Shown one piece after another: positions 1 through 8,217 of a stretch of DNA of 64,000 nt. The stretch's first letter is position 1; each line of letters starts with the position of its first letter. The translations under genes and the position numbers were made by a program. The stretch is from QHXW01 sp963752965 (GTDB taxonomy: Bacteria; Acidobacteriota; Terriglobia; Bryobacterales; Bryobacteraceae): positions 372,001-436,000 of the forward strand of contig CAVWAJ010000010.1 of NCBI GenBank assembly GCA_963752965.1, in the 5' to 3' direction. The notes below the pieces were generated by a model. The model was given only the letters and a program-made list of their open reading frames with translations. It did not search any database and was not told where the DNA came from.

Positions 1-972
1 CGCGATGAGCAGCACCAGGCCCCCGAGTACCATCAACACTTCGGTGAAGAACGGGCGGTCCTGCTTGCGGATGGGCAACACTTTGCCTCCGGGCACAAGC
101 AGCACGCGCCGGCCGCCACGGTCTCGCGCGGCATCGCCGTACTCGTGCTCCATCTGCCGCGCGACGGCGTCCAGCGCGGCCTCGGCGCGGTCGGCGGTGG
201 CTCCCGGTTTCAGGCGCGCGGCCATCTGGAACATCGTGAGGTCGCGGCGTTCGAGTGCGTTATCCGCCAGTTCTGGCGCGGCGCGCGGGTCCGCCGAAAC
301 CGGCAGCCATACATCCGCAACAAAAAGGCCGGGCGATGCGCCCAGAAAATCTTTTGGCCCGACGCCGATTACGGTGCAAGGCTGGCCGTTGATTCGCAGC
401 ACAGTTCCGATCACTGCGGGGGAAGCGCCCAGGTGTTCCTGCCAGAACCGGTAACTGACCACGACACTGCCCGCGCGCTGCTCTTGTTCCGGGTCAAAGA
501 AGCGGCCCAAGGCCGGATGAACTCCCAAGGTGGGAAAGTACGAGGGTGTGACGACCTGCCCCCAAGTCCGCTCCGTGCGGTCGCCGATCGAAACTCCAAA
601 CGGCACCGGGGCGATATAGGCCATCGTGGAAGAGAACAGGTCGCTGCGCTCGCGATAGCGCTTGTATTGCGGATACGATGCCGGCGACTGGAGCGCCACG
701 AGTTCGTCCGGATTGGGAACTCCCGGAAGGTCGCGCAGAATTAGCCCGTTCACTTCGCTATAGGCGCATGCTGCGATCGCGATGCCGAGGCTGAGTGAAA
801 CGAGCGCGACCCAGGTGAAGCCCGGCGAGCTGGCGAGCGTGCGCAGGCCATACCGGACATCCCGCCGCAACTCGGCCAGGTGATTGAGTGGAACGTCCGC
901 GAGCGAAAGCAGGATGTGAAACCAGCGCGCCTTTAGCGGGAGAAAGCTCTCCGGACTTGGCGGTTTCTTCAT
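1..972 (-). CDS. ADOP-family MacB/FtsX-like permease (partial, C-terminus outside window)
   Basis: The reading frame is open from an ATG at 972 down to base 1, so only the first 324 or so residues are present. After a short cytoplasmic start comes the typical ADOP segment DVRYGLRTLASSPGFTWVAL followed by a first membrane helix, then a periplasmic MacB-type core domain with SYFPTLGV, GRFF and VVVSYRFWQ motifs, and near the edge the second helix begins (FFTEVLMVLGGLVLLIA). ADOPs are large duplicated permeases abundant in Acidobacteria and lacking a dedicated ATPase; substrates are generally unknown. The start lies 2 bases after the stop of the secreted protein at 975-2540, so the two are probably co-transcribed. 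The usual cytoplasmic N-terminal extension of many ADOPs is absent or short here. Confidence 0.85.
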   Translation of the reverse strand, partial: MKKPPSPESFLPLKARWFHILLSLADVPLNHLAELRRDVRYGLRTLASSPGFTWVALVSLSLGIAIAACAYSEVNGLILRDLPGVPNPDELVALQSPASYPQYKRYRERSDLFSSTMAYIAPVPFGVSIGDRTERTWGQVVTPSYFPTLGVHPALGRFFDPEQEQRAGSVVVSYRFWQEHLGASPAVIGTVLRINGQPCTVIGVGPKDFLGASPGLFVADVWLPVSADPRAAPELADNALERRDLTMFQMAARLKPGATADRAEAALDAVARQMEHEYGDAARDRGGRRVLLVPGGKVLPIRKQDRPFFTEVLMVLGGLVLLIA

Positions 973-974
973 AG

Positions 975-2540
975 TTACAAGGCGCTCTTTACCAGGATGA
1001 CTTCGACGGCTTTACTGGCGGCCTTGACTGTGAGCGTTTTCGTTTTCGGATCCCACTGCATCGCGCCGCCTTTCACCGTCTGTGGAACGGCTGCGCCGAG
1101 CTTGAAGAGTTCGGTGGAGGATGCATCCCACTTCGTGTACCGGATGCGCTCGGGGGCATAGTCGATTGCGGCGACCACCGAAGAACTTCGTAACAGGTGA
1201 TTCTGATCAGCGGGCGCGAGTTCCGGGTCGGAGGCCATCGCGCGGAGAAAGTGGCGAACATAGTCGCCGTAGCCATCGGTGAGCCATACGTCGTCGCGTG
1301 GGTAGCGGTTCTTGCCATCCGTATCGACCGTGTAAGTCGCCCACGTAAGGCGCCTGATAGCGTCCAGCTTTGTGGCGCAATCGCCGGTCTTTTCGCAATA
1401 GAGCAGCTCGGTCGAAGCATGACGCGACGTGTGGCTGTTTCCCGGCACCTTGTAAACGGTCTGCTCGTTGATTGCAGTCACGCCCCATTTGTCAAACTCG
1501 TGGTTCTGGAACGTCTGGTAACTCCACTCGAGAGCCTTGCCCGCCATTTCCTTGGCGTGGGGGTCCCAGTCCGGATGCTCGAGCAGGAAGTACGCCATCG
1601 TATCCGCGTTGATTTCGGTGTCGGAGTAGTCACTGGTGGGGATATCTTCAAAGAAGGGTCCCCATTTATTGGTTTGTAGCGGGTACTGTTTGAGCCATGT
1701 GGAGACGGTGCGGAAAGCCTTCTGGTATTCCGCTACATTTCGCCGGTTCAGTGCAATGAGGCCCTCAAACAAACGGAGCGTAGGCGTCCAATTGGATGTG
1801 TAAGACGCAGAGACCGTCCGCCCATCCTTCGTTTTGACTTGATGCACCTCTCCGGTGAGCGCGTTCACGCGGAAGGGCCAGGGAGAATTCTGAGCGTCGC
1901 CAGGTTGTACGTGCGCCACGAGCGAATCGGCAATCCCGACGGCAGCGGTCAAATACTTCGGGTTACCGGTTTTCTTATAAAGCATGACCAGCTCAGCCCC
2001 AAAACTCCCGGCCTTATCCGGCTGAAGAAAGTTCTTGCCGGCGCGCATATCGCCGTCATACTGGCCGGAATGCAAGACGGTGTTGTACGGATAAGGGAGG
2101 TTCGCCCAATGGTCCGCCGGCTTGGTCATTCCGTGCTGCAACCAGTAATCCGCCATGAGAACCATGTTGGCTTTGACCTTTTCATCGCCGAGATAGTTGA
2201 AAAGAAGGTCCCAGGAGGAGAGCGCCATGTTGATCTGGTCACCGCCGAGTCCGCGCTTGTCGACATCCTCGGACTTCCAGACCTGGTGCTGCAGATAGGT
2301 TGGAACGCCGTTGGGACACGGCCGCATATCCCGCCAGAAGTTCCATATGATGCGAATCACATGGTCGTAATCCTCGGCAGGCGAATTTCCGTACCACGGC
2401 GCAATCTTCCCGCTCGAGTCCACCTTCACTTCGTGGTAGCCGATGATCCGGTCAGGTGCCTGAGCAGCACGGCTAGCGCGCGTCATCGTCAGCGAAAGCG
2501 ACAGGACGGCAACTGTCGCGAAAAGTTTCTTGTCGGGCAT
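975..2540 (-). CDS. Secreted protein, probably alpha/alpha-toroid glycosidase-like
   Basis: 521 residues with an N-terminal signal peptide (residues 1-26, hydrophobic stretch followed by an Ala-rich cleavage region). The rest is rich in Trp, Tyr and helical segments of the kind seen in six-hairpin (alpha/alpha)6 enzymes: SWDLLFNYLG, a helix pair around KANMVLMADYWLQHG, and GSFGAELVMLYKKTGNPKYL, which reads like a toroid repeat. The last 60 residues are likely a small beta domain. I do not recognise a specific family or catalytic pair, so substrate is unknown; a polysaccharide-processing role is inference from the fold guess. It is upstream of and nearly touching the ADOP gene. Confidence 0.6.
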   Translation of the reverse strand: MPDKKLFATVAVLSLSLTMTRASRAAQAPDRIIGYHEVKVDSSGKIAPWYGNSPAEDYDHVIRIIWNFWRDMRPCPNGVPTYLQHQVWKSEDVDKRGLGGDQINMALSSWDLLFNYLGDEKVKANMVLMADYWLQHGMTKPADHWANLPYPYNTVLHSGQYDGDMRAGKNFLQPDKAGSFGAELVMLYKKTGNPKYLTAAVGIADSLVAHVQPGDAQNSPWPFRVNALTGEVHQVKTKDGRTVSASYTSNWTPTLRLFEGLIALNRRNVAEYQKAFRTVSTWLKQYPLQTNKWGPFFEDIPTSDYSDTEINADTMAYFLLEHPDWDPHAKEMAGKALEWSYQTFQNHEFDKWGVTAINEQTVYKVPGNSHTSRHASTELLYCEKTGDCATKLDAIRRLTWATYTVDTDGKNRYPRDDVWLTDGYGDYVRHFLRAMASDPELAPADQNHLLRSSSVVAAIDYAPERIRYTKWDASSTELFKLGAAVPQTVKGGAMQWDPKTKTLTVKAASKAVEVILVKSAL

Positions 2541-2642
2541 GCAGAACTCATTCTATGCGGTTTCCTCGGCGCATGGCGCCTGGATGGATATAGTTTGCAT
2601 CCATTCGCCAGATGCTTCATCCATAGCTTCGAGGTATATACC

Positions 2643-3596
2643 ATGGCCTTTCCCACTGAAGATCATTCGACGGCTCTCAGCCGAGATTTACTGCAGGCGC
2701 TTGACGATTTGAATGAAGTACACCCTGGTTTTCGGCCGGCGCACGCCAAGGGCGTCTTGCTCTCGGGTGTGTTCACACCTTCCCCTGGGGTCACTTCACT
2801 AACTCGGGCTTCTCATGCCGGGCGAAAATTCACGCCAGTGACCGTGCGGTTTTCGGATTCCGCGGGATTTCCGGCCGTGGCTGACAACGACCCGAATTTC
2901 GCGAGCCCCCGGGGAATTGCAATCCGGTTTCATCTGGCAGAGCACGTTCACACGGATATCATCGGGCACTCGACGGACGGATTCCCGGTGCGAACCCCGG
3001 AAGAATTTCTGGAGTTCCTGCGCGCGGTTCACGCCAGCGGCCCCGATGTGCCGAAGCCGGCTCCGATTGAGGTTTTCCTGGAGGCGCATCCGACGGCGCT
3101 GGCATTCGTTCAGACGCCGAAGCCGATTCCCACCAGCTACGCGAAGGAATCCTATTTCACAGTGACGGCGTTCCAGTTCACCGCCAGTGACGGCAGCAGC
3201 CGCTACGGCCGCTTTCGGATTCGGCCCGAGGGTAGTAACGAACACCTGGACGCGAAGGCCGCGGCCGCGAAGAGTGCCAATTTCCTGGTTGATGAGATTA
3301 GCGAAAGAATCGCGAAGGGCCCGGTGAAGCTTCACATCGGGGTGCAGTTAGCGGCTGCTTCCGATACGGTGGACGATTCCACGGTTCATTGGCCGGAGGA
3401 CCGTCCTGAGGTGGAGTTCGGAGTGGTGGAGTTGAGCGCGGTTGTGTCGAATGACGACCCCGACAAGCGCAAGATCATTTTCGATCCCATTCCACGCGTG
3501 GACGGAATTGAGCCGTCGGGCGACCCTTTGCTAGATGTTCGCGCTTCCCTCTATCTGCTAAGCGGGCGGCGACGGCGGGCAGCGAGCGGAGCATAG
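2643..3596 (+). CDS. Catalase-related (SrpA-type) heme peroxidase-like protein
   Basis: 317 residues. The N-terminal part carries the catalase-fold signature: HPGFRPAHAKGVLLSGVF with the conserved distal-type His in AHAKG, a VTVRFSDSAG strand, and NDPNFASPRGIAIRF, corresponding to the catalase DPR-G-A-KF segment. It is shorter than true catalases (about 480 or more residues) and I do not see the classical proximal-Tyr helix motif, matching the SrpA-like catalase-related family. An upstream in-frame extension exists, but the ATG at 2643 begins the conserved domain and the upstream stretch is antisense to the neighbouring gene. Likely peroxide handling or oxidation of small organics; no signal peptide. 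The FAD oxidoreductase follows 13 bases later. Confidence 0.85.
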   Translation: MAFPTEDHSTALSRDLLQALDDLNEVHPGFRPAHAKGVLLSGVFTPSPGVTSLTRASHAGRKFTPVTVRFSDSAGFPAVADNDPNFASPRGIAIRFHLAEHVHTDIIGHSTDGFPVRTPEEFLEFLRAVHASGPDVPKPAPIEVFLEAHPTALAFVQTPKPIPTSYAKESYFTVTAFQFTASDGSSRYGRFRIRPEGSNEHLDAKAAAAKSANFLVDEISERIAKGPVKLHIGVQLAAASDTVDDSTVHWPEDRPEVEFGVVELSAVVSNDDPDKRKIIFDPIPRVDGIEPSGDPLLDVRASLYLLSGRRRRAASGA

Positions 3597-3609
3597 AATC
3601 CCGGCGGAG

Positions 3610-4611
3610 GTGATCATTATTGGGGGCGGTCCGGCCGGATCGTGCGCCGCGATCCGCTGTGCGCAGTGGGGTGTGCGCGCCGTCCTGCTGGAGCGCGAAC
3701 AGTTTCCGCGCGACCGCCCGGGCGAATCACTGCATCCAGGCTTCGAAACGTTGCTGGAACAGTTGGGCGTGCTGGACGCGGTGCTTGCCGCGGGCTTCCT
3801 GCGGTTCGACGGGAACTGGGTGGAATGCAAAGGCAAAACCTCTTTCGAGGCATTCAAGCCCACGCAGACCGGTGCAACGCGCGGTCTTCAGGCTTGGCGT
3901 CCCGAGTTTGACGCCATTCTGCTAAAGCGAGCCAGACAACTGGGGGTTGGAATCGTGCAACCGGGCAGGGCATTGCGGCCGATTGTGACTGCCTCCCGCG
4001 TGGTTGGCGTAGAAACCGACGGGGGTAAGTTAGAAGCGGCCTTTGTGATCGACGCGGCAGGCCGCGGAAACTGGCTCGCTCGCCATCTGAATCTCGAAAT
4101 GCAAACCCGGTCTCCGCGCTTGATCGCGCACTTTGCTTACATGGAGGGCCAGTGCCCGGCGCGGGATGATAATCCTGGATTTCTTGTTGACGAGACCGGA
4201 TGGACATGGACGGCCCGCGTTCGCCCCGGACTTTACAACTGGACGCGGCTCAACGTGGAAGACAATGCCATTGATCAGAATTTCACGCCCGAGGAGTTCA
4301 GTTCCCTGCGGCCGGCTGGCCGCGTGCAGACGGCGGACGTCACTTGGCGGCTGGTGCCGGAGTGCGCCGGAGACGGCTACTTCATTTGTGGTGACGCAGC
4401 GGCGGTGCTCGATCCGACGTCATCGCATGGGGTCGTCAAGGCCATCATGTCCGGTGCACATGCGGCGGACCTGATTGTACAGATCATCCAGCGTGGACGA
4501 GACGCACGGGAGGCAGCGGCGGCGTTTCGGCAGCTATTTTCGATGTGGTTCGAGCACGACGTCGCGCGGCTGAAAGAACAACATGCGCGGTGGTATGGCA
4601 CGGTGCGTTGA
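3610..4611 (+). CDS. FAD-dependent oxidoreductase, halogenase/geranylgeranyl-reductase superfamily
   Basis: 333 residues starting at a GTG. That is the first usable start after an in-frame stop at 3559, and it gives a protein beginning directly in the Rossmann motif IIIGGGPAGS. Other flavoprotein marks: PRDRPGESLHPG after the first beta-alpha-beta unit, and the second FAD-binding motif GDAAAVLDPTSSHGVVKA near residue 260. The segment GWTWTARVRPG resembles the GWxWxIP region of flavin-dependent halogenases, but the Ile-Pro is replaced. It sits 13 bases after the catalase-like gene, suggesting a shared transcript. Substrate unknown; halogenation, hydroxylation or saturation are all possible. 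Confidence 0.75.
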   Translation: MIIIGGGPAGSCAAIRCAQWGVRAVLLEREQFPRDRPGESLHPGFETLLEQLGVLDAVLAAGFLRFDGNWVECKGKTSFEAFKPTQTGATRGLQAWRPEFDAILLKRARQLGVGIVQPGRALRPIVTASRVVGVETDGGKLEAAFVIDAAGRGNWLARHLNLEMQTRSPRLIAHFAYMEGQCPARDDNPGFLVDETGWTWTARVRPGLYNWTRLNVEDNAIDQNFTPEEFSSLRPAGRVQTADVTWRLVPECAGDGYFICGDAAAVLDPTSSHGVVKAIMSGAHAADLIVQIIQRGRDAREAAAAFRQLFSMWFEHDVARLKEQHARWYGTVR

Positions 4612-4626
4612 CGGGCAACTTTCTTT

Positions 4627-4656
4627 TTGCGTGTGGCTAGCCCTCAATGGTAATCT
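4627..4656 (+). promoter_or_regulatory. Possible sigma70 promoter for the peroxiredoxin gene
   Basis: TTGCGT (4627-4632), an 18-base spacer, then TAATCT (4651-4656), about 26 bases before the start codon. The -10 is a fair match and the -35 is weak. It would start a transcript covering the peroxiredoxin and possibly the fusion gene downstream. Confidence 0.35.
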
Positions 4657-4681
4657 CTGATGATTCTACTGAGGAGGCTGG

Positions 4682-5221
4682 ATGAGAAAGGTTCAGTTGT
4701 TATTGCTGGTGTCAACGGCCGCCATCTCACTATTTGGCCAAGTCAACCCGCCGAAAACCCAACTCAAAGTAGGTGATACGGCGCCGGATTTCACTTTACC
4801 GTCCACCACCGGCGAGCAGGTCAAGCTCTCCAGTTTCCGTGGCAAAAAGAACGTCGTGCTGGCATTCTTCCCGGCGGCGTTCACGGGTGGTTGAACGAAG
4901 GAGATGCTGGCGTACCAGGCTGGTATCGCCAAATTTGATGGCGCCGATACCCAGGTGTTCGGGATCAGCGAAGATTTCACTCCGTCACAAAAAGAGTTTG
5001 TAGATAAACTAAAGCTGTCGTTCCCGCTGCTGAGCGATTTTTCCAAGAGGAAAGTGGCGCAAGATTACGGTGTCCTCATTCCCGAGATGGGGATCGCGAA
5101 TCGCGCGACCTTCGTGGTGGATAAAGAAGGGAAGATCCAGTACATCGAAGAGGGCAAGACGGCGATTGACAGCACGGGCGCCGAGGCGGCATGCAGCCGC
5201 CTACACCATAAAAACGGGTAA
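4682..5221 (+). CDS. Exported peroxiredoxin (AhpC/TSA) with UGA-encoded selenocysteine at the active site
   Basis: Read through the in-frame TGA at 4892-4894, this is a 179-residue AhpC/TSA-family peroxiredoxin. It has a signal peptide (1-20), the entry motif VGDTAPDFTLPSTTGEQVKL, the strand VVLAFFPAAFTGG, then residue 71 = UGA followed by TKEM. In relatives the sequence reads FTxxCTKEM, so UGA replaces exactly the peroxidatic cysteine. After UGA the frame continues with family features (VFGISEDFTPSQKEF, FPLLSDF, YGVLIPE, RATFVVDKEGKI) to a TAA. A hairpin just downstream fits a bacterial SECIS. A GAGGAGG ribosome site ends 4 bases before the ATG. No selA/B/C/D genes lie in the window, so decoding capacity is not proven here. 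The alternative is a nonsense mutation, but the rest of the gene shows no decay. Confidence 0.85.
4909..4930 (+). promoter_or_regulatory. SECIS-like hairpin downstream of the in-frame UGA
   Basis: GGCG (4909-4912) plus TACCA (4913-4917) pairs with TGGTA (4921-4925) and CGCC (4927-4930), with one bulged T at 4926 and a 3-base apical loop GGC (4918-4920). The loop begins 23 bases after the UGA and starts with G. This agrees with the bacterial SECIS consensus as I recall it: a short apical loop with G in the first two positions, 16-37 bases from the UGA. It lies inside the coding sequence, as bacterial elements do. Confidence 0.7.
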
Positions 5222-5262
5222 CCTGGTTGAGATGGGATGGCCCATGCCACCACAATGAGAGC

Positions 5263-8211
5263 ATGGGAACGGATCATCAGACGGATGCGGATGGCAAGCT
5301 CGATCCCGCGGATTGGCAAGGCTTCCGCGTGCAGGCGCACCGGATGCTCGACGATATTGTCGATTATCTGGAGAACATCCGGCAGCGTCCGGTGTGGCAG
5401 CCGATTCCAGATGAGGTTCGAGCGAGGTTTCGCGACGATCTTCCCGTAGCGCCCGCTGATCTTTCCGCGGTTCATCAGGAATTTCTGGATTACATCCTTC
5501 CTTACGCGACGGGAAACGCACACCCGGGTTTCATGGGCTGGGTGCATGGAGCTGGAACGCCGGCCGGCATGCTGGGGGAAATGCTGGCGGCTGGATTGAA
5601 TGCCAACCTCGGCGGACGCGATCATGTGCCGATCGAGGTGGAGCGCCAGATTGTTCGCTGGATGCGCCAGATTTTCGGATTCCCGGAAAGCTCCACGGGC
5701 CTGTTCCTCACCGGCGCATCGATGGCGAACCTGGTGGGCGTGGTAATTGCCCGGGACGTAGCGCTGGGTTTCGAAGTGCGCTGCGCGGGCGTTGCCGCCA
5801 ATACCAAACGGCTCACGGCGTACACTTCAGTAGCGGCGCATACTTGCATCCGGAAAGCCATGGACATCGCCGGCATCGGCAGCGATGCGCTGCGGCTGAT
5901 TCCGACCGACCATCGGCATCGCATCGATCTCAGCGCGCTCGAAAAGGCCGTGGAAGCCGACCGGCGCGAGGGCTTCACGCCGTTCCTGGTGGTGGGAACC
6001 GCTGGAACGGTGGATACAGGAGCGATTGACGACCTCAACGGTCTTGCCGAGTTGACTCGTCGCGAGCGCCTGTGGTTCCACGTGGACGGCGCGTGTGGCG
6101 CTCTGGCGATGCTTGTTCCGGAACTTGCGCCGCGGCTGAACGGTATCGAACGAGCGGACTCGCTGGCGTTCGATTTTCACAAATGGGGGCAAGTGCCATA
6201 CGATGCCGGATTCCTGCTGGTGCGTGATGGCGTGGCGCATCAGCGGGCGTTTGCGTCCTCGGCCGCATACCTGCGGCGAGAAGAGCGGGGGCTAGCGGCG
6301 GGCTCGCCTTGGCCTTGCGATTTCGGGCCGGACCTATCGCGTGGCTTCCGCGCACTGAAGACGTGGTTCACGCTGAAGGTGTACGGAACGGAAGCGCTCG
6401 GCGCGGCCGTCTCGCGCACGTGTGCTCTGGCGCGCTACTTGGAGCGCCGGATTGCCGAGACGCCGGAACTCGAACTCCTCGCGCCCGTCGAGCTCAACAT
6501 TGTCTGCTTCCGCTATCGCGCTGAAGAGGCGCACAGGGTCAACGCCCGGATTGTCATTGAACTGCAAGAGAGCGGCGTGGTTGCGCCGTCCACCACCATG
6601 ATCGGCGGCTCTCTGGCGATCCGTGCGGCTATTGTGAATCACCGGACGGGCCGAAGCGAGATCGATGCTCTCGTGGAGCGGACCGTGGCCCTCGGCCGTG
6701 CCATGCAACAACGTGCCATGCAGAGCCAAGTGCCGCAGGCAGGTAAGGCGGAATGGCCGCAGCGGTTGGCGCGGGAATCCGCGTTGCACGAACTGGAGGC
6801 ACGGATGGCGGCGGATCCCACCGCGGTTAGTGTGCGCTTTGATCGTGCCTGCCTGCTCACTGAACTTGGCCGAACTTTGGACGCTAGGAAGGCCTATCTG
6901 GATGTGTTGACGCGCGAGCCTTCGCACCGGCTGGCGCTGAACAATTTGGGCACGCTGCTGCATGCGACGGGGTATCGAACCGCAGCCCGCACAGCCTACG
7001 CCGAGGCGGCTGCTCGGCATCCTGACGATGCGATGAGCCACGTCAACTTGGCCAATGTCCTCTATGAAAGTGGCGAGCTGCCGGCAGCTCGCGGGCACTA
7101 CGAAACGGCACTGCGAGTGGAGCCTAACCATGCCGAAGCGCACCAGGGCATGGCCTACGTGCTTGCTGAACTCGGCGACGAGCAGGGGGCAGCCCGGCAC
7201 CGGCGGCAGGGATTCCAGGATCGTCACCTGATTGCATTGCCTTACCGCGGCGAGGGCGCGCCGATTTCCTTATTGCAGTTGGTCTCGTGCGTAGGCGGGA
7301 ACATACCGACGCGCAATTTTCTGGATGACCGCGTCTTTCAGACGCACGTTGTGGTCGCCGAGTTCTACGATCCCCAGGTTCCACTGCCATCGCATCATCT
7401 TGTGTTCAACGCGATTGGCGACGCCGATCTGGCGGGCCCGGCGCTGGCCGCCGCGAAATCGCTGATGGCGCTCACTACCGCGCCCGTGATCAATGCGCCC
7501 TCGGCGGTGCTCGCCACCGGGCGGGCGGATAACGCGCAACGCCTCTCGCGCCTGCCGAATGTGGTGACGCCGGCAACCATCACCCTGCCGCGAGAGCTGC
7601 TGGACCCAGCGGAGGTGGCAGGCACGCTAGCGCGCCACGGCTTCCAGTTTCCGCTCCTTGTGCGCACGCCGGGTTTTCATACGGGGCGCCATTTCGTACG
7701 GATCGAGAGTCCAGATGATCTTACCGGCGCCATCGAGCAACTTCCCGGGCGGGAGTTGACGGTCATCCAATATCTGGATGCCCGGGGGGCTGACGGGAAG
7801 GCGCGCAAGTACCGGGTGATGATGATCGACGGGCAGCTTTACCCTTTGCACGTGGCAATTTCTAGCAACTGGAAAATCCACTATTTCACCGCCGAGATGG
7901 CCGACCATGCGCAGCACCGCGCCGAAGACGCGGAGTTCCTGGAGAACATGCCGGCCGTGCTCGGCCCGCGTGCCATGGAAGCGCTGGCCCGAATTCAAGC
8001 CACGCTGGGCCTGGACTACGCCGGCATCGACTTCGGACTGGCCGCGACCGGCGAGATCCTGCTGTTTGAAGCAAACGCGACGATGGTAGTCAATCCGCCG
8101 GAACCGGACGAGCGGTGGGCGTATCGCCGGCCTGCCGTCGAACGGATTTTCAGGGCCGTGCGCCGAATGTTGCTCGAGAAGGCTGCTGCTGGCGGCTGCG
8201 AGCAGCAGTAA
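5263..8211 (+). CDS. PLP-dependent group II decarboxylase fused to TPR and ATP-grasp domains
   Basis: 982 residues from the ATG at 5263; an in-frame TTG at 5227 gives a less likely 12-residue extension. Module 1 (about 1-480) is a group II aromatic/acidic amino acid decarboxylase: a PYATGNAHPGFMGWVHG substrate-side motif, HVDGACG with the PLP-nitrogen Asp, and the Schiff-base lysine K307 in DFHKWG. Module 2 (about 506-651) holds TPR-like repeats (ALNNLGTLLHATG, SHVNLANVLYESGE, AHQGMAYVLAELGD). Module 3 (about 665-966) is ATP-grasp-like: PLLVRTPGFHTGRHFV, ELTVIQYLDARG, and the metal-binding end ILLFEANATMVVN. One chain could decarboxylate an amino acid and couple a carboxylate to an amine, but substrates are unknown. 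The gene begins 41 bases after the peroxiredoxin. Confidence 0.85.
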   Translation: MGTDHQTDADGKLDPADWQGFRVQAHRMLDDIVDYLENIRQRPVWQPIPDEVRARFRDDLPVAPADLSAVHQEFLDYILPYATGNAHPGFMGWVHGAGTPAGMLGEMLAAGLNANLGGRDHVPIEVERQIVRWMRQIFGFPESSTGLFLTGASMANLVGVVIARDVALGFEVRCAGVAANTKRLTAYTSVAAHTCIRKAMDIAGIGSDALRLIPTDHRHRIDLSALEKAVEADRREGFTPFLVVGTAGTVDTGAIDDLNGLAELTRRERLWFHVDGACGALAMLVPELAPRLNGIERADSLAFDFHKWGQVPYDAGFLLVRDGVAHQRAFASSAAYLRREERGLAAGSPWPCDFGPDLSRGFRALKTWFTLKVYGTEALGAAVSRTCALARYLERRIAETPELELLAPVELNIVCFRYRAEEAHRVNARIVIELQESGVVAPSTTMIGGSLAIRAAIVNHRTGRSEIDALVERTVALGRAMQQRAMQSQVPQAGKAEWPQRLARESALHELEARMAADPTAVSVRFDRACLLTELGRTLDARKAYLDVLTREPSHRLALNNLGTLLHATGYRTAARTAYAEAAARHPDDAMSHVNLANVLYESGELPAARGHYETALRVEPNHAEAHQGMAYVLAELGDEQGAARHRRQGFQDRHLIALPYRGEGAPISLLQLVSCVGGNIPTRNFLDDRVFQTHVVVAEFYDPQVPLPSHHLVFNAIGDADLAGPALAAAKSLMALTTAPVINAPSAVLATGRADNAQRLSRLPNVVTPATITLPRELLDPAEVAGTLARHGFQFPLLVRTPGFHTGRHFVRIESPDDLTGAIEQLPGRELTVIQYLDARGADGKARKYRVMMIDGQLYPLHVAISSNWKIHYFTAEMADHAQHRAEDAEFLENMPAVLGPRAMEALARIQATLGLDYAGIDFGLAATGEILLFEANATMVVNPPEPDERWAYRRPAVERIFRAVRRMLLEKAAAGGCEQQ

Positions 8212-8217
8212 CGCTGT

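Noticed and set aside
1839..2642. N-terminal extension of the catalase-related protein
   Set aside because: The frame is open upstream but lies antisense to the 975-2540 gene and has no family resemblance; the ATG at 2643 begins the conserved domain.
4682..4894. Peroxiredoxin as two separate genes or a pseudogene
   Set aside because: The downstream half has no ribosome site or start of its own, the frame is kept, and UGA falls at the catalytic Cys with a SECIS-like hairpin. Selenocysteine read-through explains this better.
8181..8207. CTGCTGCT...AGCAGCAG hairpin as a terminator of the fusion gene
   Set aside because: It lies within the coding end, has no T run and is explained by codon bias for Ala/Ser/Gln.
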